Program-made: the position numbers and the translations under genes
The notes under the pieces: model-generated
What the model was told of the DNA's origin: nothing
The model's database searches: none
The model's input: the letters and a program-made list of their open reading frames with translations, nothing else
Assembly: GCA_046566185.1 (NCBI GenBank)
Contig: JBKHXE010000021.1
Span: 10,898-74,897, forward strand
DNA: 64,000 nucleotides
Source of the DNA: SCSIO-59966 sp046566185
Lineage (GTDB): Bacteria > Actinomycetota > Actinomycetes > Actinomycetales > SCSIO-59966
Direction of reading: 5' to 3'
Shown: piece by piece, positions 57,801 to 64,000 of the stretch
Numbering within the stretch: the first letter of the stretch is position 1
How the letters are laid out: each line of letters opens with the position of its first letter

Positions 57801-58208
57801 CAGCGCGTAGGCCGACGGGTTGCGGGCGCGCAGCGAGTCCGCCACCCAGACCTTGAACAGCAGCCAGAGGACGTCCCACGGGTCGACGCCGCCCTCGGCG
57901 ACCGCCTGGCCGAACGTGATGCCGGTGTCGACGAGCGCGACGACCTGGGCGATGGTGGCGGCGAGCGCCTGCTCGTCGACGTCCTGCCGCGCGACGAACG
58001 CGTCGATGGTGGCGCGGGCCTGGTCGCGCTCGGCGTCCGAGCGGGCGGCGGGCGCGGGCGCGTCGGCGTCCAGCCCGAGGTCGGCGCGGATCTGGGCGGA
58101 CAGCTCGGGGTCGCTGAGGTTGGCCTCGGCCCACTCGATCTGCTCCTCGACCCACTTCGCGATCTTCTGGAACAGGTTGGGACCGCTGCTCGGCTCCTCC
58201 GGGGGCAT
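54819..58208 (-). CDS. DUF6603-like giant protein D (1129 aa)
   Basis: ATG 58208 is 6 nt after the PhoD-like stop, with GGGGGG upstream. After a helical, acidic N-terminus (FQKIAKWVEEQIEWAEANL) the body is an unusually long, glycine-punctuated beta-rich region (GGGYLFIDAQRGEYAGALEL, VFSVKAIALITTKRPDG). The segment IGGLIGLHHRVDTDALVAGM with LFPENPVADAPRIINRY is the pattern of DUF6603 proteins. It has no signal peptide. The regular beta repeats suggest a lipid-binding or shell-like structure, which is inference. Confidence 0.8.
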   Translation of the reverse strand: MPPEEPSSGPNLFQKIAKWVEEQIEWAEANLSDPELSAQIRADLGLDADAPAPAARSDAERDQARATIDAFVARQDVDEQALAATIAQVVALVDTGITFGQAVAEGGVDPWDVLWLLFKVWVADSLRARNPSAYALCVVTGLVTEDEEAIDQLDLAPLGRWIEGDVSGDAAEVIDRLSFLGGTTVVALDALVGAVGGVIDAAFGWDPEPGTDPESAMVAARTLTVRFRIPGSPVHPLLTLIGVPAAHGGPGVVLSLGGVLELTHTEGRTLYTLTAGAHGAFTLYLGAGGPQVFGDVNPGIALRAEPAPEAVARPAVVLGTSDATRLEIGSIPWGVEVGRDHAGIRIAVNRGKLVIALGQGDGFLGNLPGGTVEVPFDLGLIADTANGVRFEGGTGLKVNLPVAATLLGFFTVQYVQLELIIGPRVVLELRGGFAVALGPFQASVDEIGMGADFTALAESGDMGELVEFLPPRGIGLRLDAGAVKGGGYLFIDAQRGEYAGALELTVVGVFSVKAIALITTKRPDGSEGWSLLLVIYGQFSVHIAFGIFLTGIGGLIGLHHRVDTDALVAGMKTGALDDVLFPENPVADAPRIINRYRTLFPIEPDGLVLGPMLELAFSQPPVVYVRLGLLFEVRNALGGGPLALTQVVLVGQLLAQLPPKATGAPAMVKLLVDVVGFYDAEQQFLMIRARLRDSFVGIEGFAKLDLTGELLLAMSFGDDPTFVLSAGGFHPAFTDVPPRVPATLERLAVSFAIGPVKLKCETYFAVTSNSVQAGFKVLLTAKLGPVSIEGWLGFDALVYLTPRFAFIVGLDFMVAVKAFGATLLGVAVKMDLHGPGEWRAVGYFQIEILFWKEKIDFDERWGSAPEVDAGTASASEALMTELRDPQRLLPEAPVGGTSLVTLCSVEPDAGPLAHPLGRLTLRQKAVPLDVEIDRMGVVRLTEGRARFSIADVRVGGESTSAREPVLDHFARGQYMELAEEQRIGGKSFERLGCGVSVGTSAYRVHAAGGRAVAAVYEEKLLEPEPEVARWPWRLTLVDRAAALDDALLGVHVAFGAAARSVRATTAALLAGGPGAAAVTRDLPIALVDAGDLEVAAELAPALAGSAAVAEQQAAASGTLTVEAFELQGV

Positions 58209-58214
58209 CGCGGC

Positions 58215-60719
58215 TCACCCCCCGGCCACGAGGGTGGGCGGCGCGGCGGCCGCTGAGCGGGCGAGGTCGAGCGAGTGCGCCGTGTAGGGCGACCCGGTCG
58301 TGCCGTCCCCCGAGGGCGACAGGATGGTGTGGGTGGCGACCTGGTCGGCGGTTCCGGACGCCGCGAACGTCACGAGACCCACGTTGCTGCGGAACACCAT
58401 GAGCCGGACCGGCTCGTGGTTGGCGGTGGTGAGCAGCGCCTGGTGCGCGCCGGCGATGCCCGCGTAGCCGGCGATCGGGTCGGCACCCAGCGCCGGCAGC
58501 GTCGGGGGGATCGGGACGCCGATGCCGCGCGCGGTGGCGGCCCGCTCGTCGCGCAGCACCGTGATGCGGTAGCGGACGTCGGGCGGCTTGTCGCTCGCCA
58601 GCGTCGTGCCCGCGGGCCAGCCACCCGCCGGCAGCACGGTCGGCTTGCGGCGCAGGCGGCCGCGGCGCCCGGGCCGGATGCTGGCGCCGCTGGGCAGCAC
58701 GACGCCGTGGTCGCCGTCCCAGCCGATCCGCTCGACGGCGCGTCCCTGCAGCATCCGCTGGGCGCTGCGCTGCCCGCGCAGCACGGCGCGCTGGCCCGGC
58801 GAGGGCTCGTTGCGCGCGGCGCTGGAGGTGCACTGCAGGATGCGGCTGTCGCAGGTGTCGTCGCCCTTGGTCCAGACGTCGCAGGCCAGCGAGGAGGCGA
58901 AGTGCACGTCGCCGGACAGGACGACGACGGCCGGGTAGGTGCCGAGCCGGCGCACCATCGCGTCGAAGGACGGCTCGTGCGCGCCCCAGCCCTCGACGTC
59001 CCACTCCTCGCTGCCGACCAGGGCCGGCCGCGGCCGGGCCGGGTCGAACGCCTCGGTGCGCACGATGTGGGTCGACAGGTCGAACACCGCGGCGGCGAGC
59101 GGCTGGATCAGCGCGTCGAACACCCGCGGGAACAGGATCGGCGCCGCGGAGACGACGACGAGCAGGTCGCGGCCGTCGGTCAGCGGCCCCTTGGGGAGCA
59201 TCGTGTCGAGCGCCTCGCCCATGAGCTTGGGCGGCGTGTGGCGGCGCGAGGAGTCGAACGTGCGTCGGGTGCGGGTGTCGAGGACGACGGCGCGGTGGCG
59301 GGGTCCGTCGACGCGGTAGTGGAACGCCACCTTGGGCACGGCGGTGGGGCTGGTGAGCCCGAGCAGGTCGTCGACCTCGTTCTCGTGGGCCGTGGTGGGC
59401 GCGGCCCGGTCGGCGAGCAGGGTGGCGGTGGCCTCCAGCAGCAGGTGCTCCTTGGGCGGGTCCACGGACGTGCCGACGTCCGGCACCCGCCACTTCGCCG
59501 GCTCGTTGCCGGTGGCCTGGAAGGCGCTGTACGCCATCAGCCCGTTGCGCAGCACGGCCCTGCCGAGGGGTGAGGTGAGCACGCGGCTGCGCCACTGGGC
59601 GGAGATGTTCCAGTCGTCGGTGACCTCGTGGTCGTCGAACACCATGTACGTCGGGCAGCTGGCGAGCACGCGGGCGACCTTCGGCACGGTGGCGGCGTAG
59701 GCGAGCACCCGGGCGCGCTCGGCCGCGGTGCCCTCGGTGCCGTTGCTCTCGGCGTCCTCGTCGGCCCGTCGCCAGTCGGCGCGGGAGCCGTGCCGCCGCT
59801 CGTGGTCGGTGAGGTGCCGCTCCTCGCGGTGGGTCTCGCTGACCTCGGTGAACAGCGCGTCGCGGTCGGCCAGCGGGCGCCACACCCGCGGGCTCCACGC
59901 GGCGAGGTACATCGCGGCGAACTCCCCGAACCCGAGCAGGTGGCTGGCGGACGCCGTGGAGGTCAGCTTGCCGACCTCGATGACGGTGCGTGCCCGGCGC
60001 AGGGCGGGCAGGTCGCGGACGGCGACCCGGGTGCTGCCCGTCAGCGGCACCGTCTCGTCGAAGCCGAGGAGCTCGGCCGACAGCGCGGTGAGCATCGGCA
60101 GCAGCGGCCCGGGGACGTCGTCGGCGTAGATCTGGTCGCCGGTGAGGAACAGCTGGTGGGGCCGGCCGGTCACCGACGTCCGGTTGTCCTCGATCTCGTC
60201 GTCCAGCCAGGCCAGTGCGTCGGGGCCCAGGCCGTGGGGCTTGCGGCACGAGGTGTGGGCGAGCCTCAGGTCGGGCAGGGTCGGCGGGCAGGTGACGAAG
60301 GTCGGCAGCCGGTTCGGCAGGTAGCCCAGCGCGAGCCGCTCCGGGGCGTCGGCGTGGATGCCGCCGGTCGCCGCGTCGGAGTCCTCGAGCAGGCCGAGCT
60401 CCTTGAGCCCGCCGTGGCCGGTGACGGTGAGGTCGTAGGCGTGCAGGGCACCGGGCACCAGCGAGCCGCCGCCGAGGGTGGGGCTCGCCGTGACGGTGGC
60501 GATGTGCAGGTGTTCGCCGTACCGGCGGGTGGCGGTGGCCGCGCTCTGCGCGACGGCCGGCGCACCGGACTGCACCGACCCCCCGGCGGTGCTGACCTGG
60601 TCGCCCGGCCAGACCCGCGCCTCGACGGTCGCCTGCTGCGACAGCGCGATCCAGAACGTCGCGCCCGTCGCGTCCACCCGGCGCACGACCGGGCCGGCGA
60701 GCACCAGCGGCAACGCCAT
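58215..60719 (-). CDS. PhoD-like metallophosphatase without signal peptide
   Basis: 834 residues from ATG 60719. It starts directly with MALPLVLAGPVVRRVDATGA and has no Tat or Sec signal, unlike normal PhoD. The metal-binding motifs are present in order: FLTGDQIYADD, VFDDHEVTDDWN and VVVLSGDVHFASS. It is therefore a calcineurin-like PhoD-family phosphatase/phosphodiesterase probably acting inside the cell. The protein is longer than usual, with an extra C-terminal Arg-rich insert and beta domain. It is the first gene of the giant-gene cluster (gap 6 nt) and diverges from an exported PhoD paralogue. Confidence 0.85.
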   Translation of the reverse strand: MALPLVLAGPVVRRVDATGATFWIALSQQATVEARVWPGDQVSTAGGSVQSGAPAVAQSAATATRRYGEHLHIATVTASPTLGGGSLVPGALHAYDLTVTGHGGLKELGLLEDSDAATGGIHADAPERLALGYLPNRLPTFVTCPPTLPDLRLAHTSCRKPHGLGPDALAWLDDEIEDNRTSVTGRPHQLFLTGDQIYADDVPGPLLPMLTALSAELLGFDETVPLTGSTRVAVRDLPALRRARTVIEVGKLTSTASASHLLGFGEFAAMYLAAWSPRVWRPLADRDALFTEVSETHREERHLTDHERRHGSRADWRRADEDAESNGTEGTAAERARVLAYAATVPKVARVLASCPTYMVFDDHEVTDDWNISAQWRSRVLTSPLGRAVLRNGLMAYSAFQATGNEPAKWRVPDVGTSVDPPKEHLLLEATATLLADRAAPTTAHENEVDDLLGLTSPTAVPKVAFHYRVDGPRHRAVVLDTRTRRTFDSSRRHTPPKLMGEALDTMLPKGPLTDGRDLLVVVSAAPILFPRVFDALIQPLAAAVFDLSTHIVRTEAFDPARPRPALVGSEEWDVEGWGAHEPSFDAMVRRLGTYPAVVVLSGDVHFASSLACDVWTKGDDTCDSRILQCTSSAARNEPSPGQRAVLRGQRSAQRMLQGRAVERIGWDGDHGVVLPSGASIRPGRRGRLRRKPTVLPAGGWPAGTTLASDKPPDVRYRITVLRDERAATARGIGVPIPPTLPALGADPIAGYAGIAGAHQALLTTANHEPVRLMVFRSNVGLVTFAASGTADQVATHTILSPSGDGTTGSPYTAHSLDLARSAAAAPPTLVAGG

Positions 60720-61029
60720 GACACACCCCCACCCCTGGGGTGTCCTGCGGAGCGGCGCCGGGGGGCGAGGCGTCTCTTCGAGAACACATGCGGTTCCGAG
60801 ACCTGGTCGCGGATCCTTCTCCGGCCCGGGAGCGACCGTCAAGACCGAGAACGCTGATACACCCGAGAATCGGCTGTTCGGGTGAGACTGCTGGGACGTC
60901 CGACGACCCCACCGTGATCTTGCACTTCCGGACAGGCGCGGACGACGGTCGCCTGCTGTTCAGCCAGCGGCCATCCGACCGTCGACGGGGCCTTGCAGAC
61001 CCGGTCGCTCCGGTCCCTAGCGTGCCGAT
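60720..61029. other. Divergent intergenic region of the two PhoD genes
   Basis: This 310-bp gap has no gene. It contains a candidate leftward promoter, TTGACG (60842-60837) with AAGGAT (60818-60813) 18 bases on, and a CACCCGA-N11-TCGGGTG dyad (60860-60884). The rightward start region shows no clear hexamers. Confidence 0.55.
60860..60884. promoter_or_regulatory. Inverted repeat upstream of the giant-gene operon
   Basis: CACCCGA (60860-60866) and TCGGGTG (60878-60884) are perfect 7-bp arms. The element lies just upstream of the candidate -35 hexamer, a position suited to an activator such as the SARP product. Confidence 0.4.
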
Positions 61030-62607
61030 ATGCGGATCTCGTTCCCGTCGTCCGGATCGCCCCTGCCGCGGCGCTCGTTCCTGCTCGGCGCCGGCGCCGC
61101 TGCCGCCACCGGACTGCTCACCGGTCTGCCGAACCCGGCCACGGCGAGCACCGCGCACCGTGGCGCCCGCGAGGACCCGTTCACGCTCGGCATCGCCTCC
61201 GGCGACCCGCTGCCGACCGCCGTCGTCATCTGGACCCGGCTGGCACCGAGCCCGTTCGAGGTCGGCGGCGGAGTCCCCCGCGGCGCCCACCCGGTGCAGT
61301 GGATGGTCGCCGAGGACCCCCGGTTCACCCGAGTGGTCCGGCGCGGCACCGCGATGGCGCACCCGGAGTACGCGCACAGCGTCCACGTCGACGTCGGCGG
61401 GCTGCTGCCGGGTCGCGAGTACTGGTACCGGTTCCGCAGTGGCTCGCACCTGAGCCCGGCGGGCCGCACCCGCACGGCTCCGGCTCCCGGCGCACGGCTC
61501 GACCAGCTCGACCTCGTCGTCACGTCCTGCCAGTCGCTGGGCGCCGGCTGGTACCACGCCTGGCGGGACGCCGCCGCCGAGCCGGCCGACCTCGTCTACT
61601 TCGCGGGCGACTACATCTACGAGTACCAGGTGGACTCCAGCTCCGCGCGCTGGCCGTACACCCCGGCCCTGCCCGAGGACTACGCCCGCCGCACCGACAC
61701 CCTCGACCGGTTCCGCCAGCAGTACGGGCTGTACAAGGCCGACCCGGACCTGCAGGAGGCGCACCGTCTGTCGCCGTGGATGGTCACGTGGGACGACCAC
61801 GAGGTGGTCAACGACTACGACGCGTTCGACCCGGCGCTGTTCCAGCTGCGGGCGAACGGGTACCGCGCGTTCTGGGAGCACATGCCGCTGCGCAAGCCGC
61901 AGTTCCCGACCGAGACCAACGCCCGGATGTACCGTCACCTCACCTACGGCGACCTGGTGCGGTTCCACGTGCTCGACACCCGGCAGCACCGGACGACGCG
62001 GTTCCCCACCGGCGCGATCGGTGACATCCCCGAGCGACGCGACCCGGGCCGCCAGATGCTGGGCGCCGAGCAGGAGGCCTGGCTGCTCGACGGGCTGGGT
62101 GCCGGTGGCACGACCTGGGACGCGATGGCGAACACGGTGCTGTTCAGCCGGCTGGACAGCGACGCCACCGCCGGTGAACGGTTCTCCAGCGGCCAGTGGG
62201 ACGCCTACCAGGCGGCCCAGCAGCGCGTCATCGACACGGTCGTGGCCAAGGACCTCGGCGGCTTCGTCGTCCTGACCGGCGACATCCACCGCAACTACCA
62301 CCTCGACGTCCTGGAGGACTTCGAGGACCCCGACTCGCGGGTCGTCGGCGTCGAGTTCGCCGGGTCCTCGATCTCCAGCGGCCGCGACGGGAAGCCGACC
62401 GACGCGGGCCTGGAGGTCCGCCGGCAGGCGAACCCGCACCTGATCGCCTCCGACCTGTGGCGGGGCTACCTGCGGTGCCGCATCTCGCACGACGAGTGGC
62501 GGACGGAGCTGCGGGCGATCGACAGGGTCACGAGCCTGTCGTACCGAGCCTGGACGAGCGAGACCCTGGTGACGCTGCCGGGGCGGCCGGGCCTCCAGCG
62601 CGCCTGA
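61030..62607 (+). CDS. phoD: Alkaline phosphatase D, Tat-exported
   Basis: 525 residues from ATG 61030. The Tat motif PLPRRSFLLGAGAAAATG has R14-R15, and cleavage is probably near PATASTA. The PhoD metal/phosphate motifs are YFAGDYIYEY, VTWDDHEVVNDYD and VVLTGDIHRNYHLD. PhoD is a Fe/Ca-dependent extracellular phosphodiesterase/phosphatase used under phosphate limitation. It diverges from the cytoplasmic PhoD-like gene 310 bp away. Confidence 0.93.
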   Translation: MRISFPSSGSPLPRRSFLLGAGAAAATGLLTGLPNPATASTAHRGAREDPFTLGIASGDPLPTAVVIWTRLAPSPFEVGGGVPRGAHPVQWMVAEDPRFTRVVRRGTAMAHPEYAHSVHVDVGGLLPGREYWYRFRSGSHLSPAGRTRTAPAPGARLDQLDLVVTSCQSLGAGWYHAWRDAAAEPADLVYFAGDYIYEYQVDSSSARWPYTPALPEDYARRTDTLDRFRQQYGLYKADPDLQEAHRLSPWMVTWDDHEVVNDYDAFDPALFQLRANGYRAFWEHMPLRKPQFPTETNARMYRHLTYGDLVRFHVLDTRQHRTTRFPTGAIGDIPERRDPGRQMLGAEQEAWLLDGLGAGGTTWDAMANTVLFSRLDSDATAGERFSSGQWDAYQAAQQRVIDTVVAKDLGGFVVLTGDIHRNYHLDVLEDFEDPDSRVVGVEFAGSSISSGRDGKPTDAGLEVRRQANPHLIASDLWRGYLRCRISHDEWRTELRAIDRVTSLSYRAWTSETLVTLPGRPGLQRA

Positions 62608-62677
62608 CGGCGACCCGTCTCGTCATCAGCCGGCGGCAGTCGCGCTCGCTCCCCCGGCCACTTCGCGGACTGCTGGG

Positions 62678-63136
62678 TCACGGTGAGAGCCCTCGGCCGA
62701 GGGCGCCGTCGAACAGTGTCCGGGCGACCTGCTCGGCCTTCTCGGTCGCCGCGGCACCCACCGGCTTCGCCTCGTAGCGGTCCTGGTTGCGCGCGCGTCG
62801 CAGGCGGTCGAACGCTCGCGCCGCTCGGTCGACGGGCGGCGTGTCGAAGACGGCGCGCAGGTAGCGGCCGAGCGCCTCGTGCTGGCCGGGCCCGTTGGTC
62901 GTGCGGAAGCCGTACGCCGCCAGCAGCGCCTCGCCGGTGTCGTGACAGACGTCGTAGGCAATGCCGTACCTGACGACGACACTGGTGAGCAGCGGCAGTT
63001 GGTTCAGGCGCTCCTCGGCCTGGCGCAGGAACGAGGTCGCACGCGCGACGTCTGCGGGCACAACCTCGAGACGTCGCGCCTCCACCAGCGCGAGGACCGT
63101 CGCCTGCTGGACGCGGGTGAGCGGGGTCAGCGCCAC
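62678..63136 (-). CDS. HEPN-domain protein (putative toxin of MNT/HEPN pair)
   Basis: 152 residues, all-helical. GTG 63136 overlaps the stop of the upstream gene by 10 nt. A helix pair with the C-terminal motif FDRLRRARNQDRYEAKP (R116, N117, Y121) fits a HEPN domain of the SAV_6107 type; Y121 occupies the position where HepT-type toxins often have histidine (RX4H). HEPN partners of nucleotidyltransferases act as RNases or are inactivated by AMPylation. Toxic activity is inferred from context. Confidence 0.7.
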   Translation of the reverse strand: MALTPLTRVQQATVLALVEARRLEVVPADVARATSFLRQAEERLNQLPLLTSVVVRYGIAYDVCHDTGEALLAAYGFRTTNGPGQHEALGRYLRAVFDTPPVDRAARAFDRLRRARNQDRYEAKPVGAAATEKAEQVARTLFDGALGRGLSP

Positions 63137-63711
63137 GGCAGCTCCCCGATCACGGCGACAGCCGGGCCGCTACGTACGTTGTCCAGGAAGACGGAAGACG
63201 CCGCGAACTCCTCAGGGGTGAGGATCGTCGGGTTCACGGGCCGGTGCACCGCGGCCTCGACTCGAGTGCAGGCCTCGTAGACCGCGTCCACGTCAGGTTC
63301 ACCGAGCACCATGACGTCGATGTCGTGCGGCGCCGGACCGGCATCCCCGAGCATCCGCGCGGCGAAGGAGCCGTAGAGGAACGCCGCCTCGATCCCGCCG
63401 ATGCGGTCCAGCTCCTCGGCCAGTAGCACCACGGGGCCCGTCGCCACCGTGAGGATCTCCCGCAGGGGGGCCACCAGTGGGCTCTCGAGGTTGCCACGGA
63501 TCAGTCGGGTGCGGCCCACCTGCCGCTCGCTCAGGATGCCGGCGTCCAGCAGGCGTGCGACCTCCCGGTGGGCGGTCGGGTAGGCCAGGCCGGCCCGCTC
63601 GGCCAGGTCGGTGACACTGAGTTCCTCCCCGGTGAGCAGCACGGCGGACAGCAGGCGAGCCTGACCGTCCGATCGGAAGACCGGGGCGAGAAGCGGCGCC
63701 TCAGTTCTCAT
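63127..63711 (-). CDS. Winged-helix + minimal nucleotidyltransferase (MNT antitoxin-like)
   Basis: 194 residues from ATG 63711. An N-terminal ArsR/MarR-like winged helix (residues about 15-75; LSVTDLAERAGLAYPTAHRE) is fused to a nucleotidyltransferase domain. That domain has FLYGSFAARM (GS at 114-115) and metal-binding D130/D132 (PHDIDVMVLG). MNT proteins of this type AMPylate their HEPN partner; the winged helix probably gives autoregulation. The gene precedes and overlaps the HEPN gene, as in known MNT/HEPN operons. The next divergent gene is a restriction-type gene. Confidence 0.78.
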   Translation of the reverse strand: MRTEAPLLAPVFRSDGQARLLSAVLLTGEELSVTDLAERAGLAYPTAHREVARLLDAGILSERQVGRTRLIRGNLESPLVAPLREILTVATGPVVLLAEELDRIGGIEAAFLYGSFAARMLGDAGPAPHDIDVMVLGEPDVDAVYEACTRVEAAVHRPVNPTILTPEEFAASSVFLDNVRSGPAVAVIGELPWR

Positions 63712-63735
63712 ATGACTGAGGTTATCCTCCACTAT

Positions 63736-63748
63736 ATTGACAGTCAAT
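63736..63748. promoter_or_regulatory. Perfect dyad in the MNT/HEPN promoter
   Basis: ATTGACAGTCAAT has 6-bp arms about one central base. It lies 24 bp upstream of the MNT start in an AT-rich patch unusual for this window. Reading leftward, it overlaps TTGACT and is followed by TATAGT. A likely binding site for the fused winged helix. Confidence 0.5.
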
Positions 63749-63860
63749 GGACGAGCCCCGTCACTCCCGGCGGGGGAATTCCTGACAGGCAGGCGCATAC
63801 AGCCGCGAGTCGGTCGATCTCCCTCAGGACGCCAGACACACCGATACCGTACGAGGCATC

Positions 63861-64000
63861 ATGAACGCCGGGGACGACGCCAACCGCCTTGCCGCAGAGG
63901 CGCGCGCCCGGGTGCTCATCGACCGCCAGCTCACCGACGCCGGCTGGTCGGTGCAGGACAGCAGGTCGCTCAACCTCTTCGCGGCCCAGGGCGTCGCGCG
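63861..64000 (+). CDS. Type I restriction enzyme HsdR-like N-terminus (partial)
   Basis: 46 codons from ATG 63861 to the window end. The start NAGDDANRLAAEARARVLID with RQLTDAGWSVQDSRSLNLFA closely follows the N-terminal endonuclease domain pattern of type I restriction R subunits (HsdR), which translocate and cut unmodified DNA. The rest lies outside the window, so the call rests on the N-terminus only. It diverges from the MNT/HEPN pair, 149 bp between starts. Confidence 0.6.
   Translation, partial: MNAGDDANRLAAEARARVLIDRQLTDAGWSVQDSRSLNLFAAQGVA

Noticed and set aside
54967..62490. 2507-codon minus-strand open frame
   Set aside because: It spans several real genes in another frame and crosses the plus-strand phoD; composition is Arg/Pro/Gly-rich only.
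62608..62677. Terminator hairpin between phoD and HEPN
   Set aside because: Only GCAGTC/GACTGC (62636-62641, 62668-62673) with a 26-nt loop; too weak to call.

Overview
The window is very GC-rich and densely coded, with GTG and TTG starts, four-base stop/start overlaps, Tat signal peptides and C/G-ending codons. This fits a high-GC actinobacterium. A Geodermatophilaceae-type genus is my guess, from gene content and repeat style; no rRNA or other marker is present to confirm it. I saw no tRNA, rRNA, CRISPR array, transposase or integrase.

Layout. 1-4.7 kb (minus): a DUF294 nucleotidyltransferase, a small membrane protein and a sodium/solute symporter-histidine kinase fusion cut by the window edge, beside an MprF-type membrane protein. 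5-10.4 kb: a tandem ABM-like protein, a trehalose-synthase-type glycosyltransferase, an unknown protein, an FAD/Rieske oxidoreductase and an aldo/keto reductase. 10.4-17.6 kb: a cellobiose/oligosaccharide regulon, with a Tat-exported (alpha/alpha)6 protein divergent from binding protein, two permeases, GH1 beta-glucosidase and LacI regulator. Two mirror-image operator boxes lie in the divergent promoter, and the transport ATPase is absent. 17.5-20.8 kb (minus): an HTH-TOBE regulator, modABC and a truncated DUF429 gene. 20.9-23.9 kb: DEAD-box helicase, cold-shock-like protein, two membrane-linked unknowns and a 19-bp tandem repeat. 24-32.5 kb (minus): recC-recB-recD, tightly overlapping. 32.6-39.6 kb: a PPOX oxidoreductase, two secreted LVIVD/beta-propeller paralogues flanking a secreted subtilisin, and a small membrane-anchored protein.

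39.7-60.7 kb is the most unusual part. Six minus-strand genes run head to tail over 21 kb: a PhoD-like phosphatase without signal peptide, a 1129-aa DUF6603-like protein, unknown proteins of 1174, 1583 and 604 aa, then a 1645-aa SARP/STAND/WD40 regulator. Gaps are 6, 1 and 18 nt, then an 8-nt overlap, then 46 nt. The three unknown proteins match no function I can name. I consider this block the best candidate for an undescribed system. A second, Tat-exported PhoD gene diverges from it.

The right end (62.7-64 kb) looks like the edge of a defence island: a HEPN protein overlapping a winged-helix/minimal-nucleotidyltransferase partner (toxin-antitoxin type), then, divergently, the first 46 codons of what looks like a type I restriction HsdR subunit that continues beyond the window.
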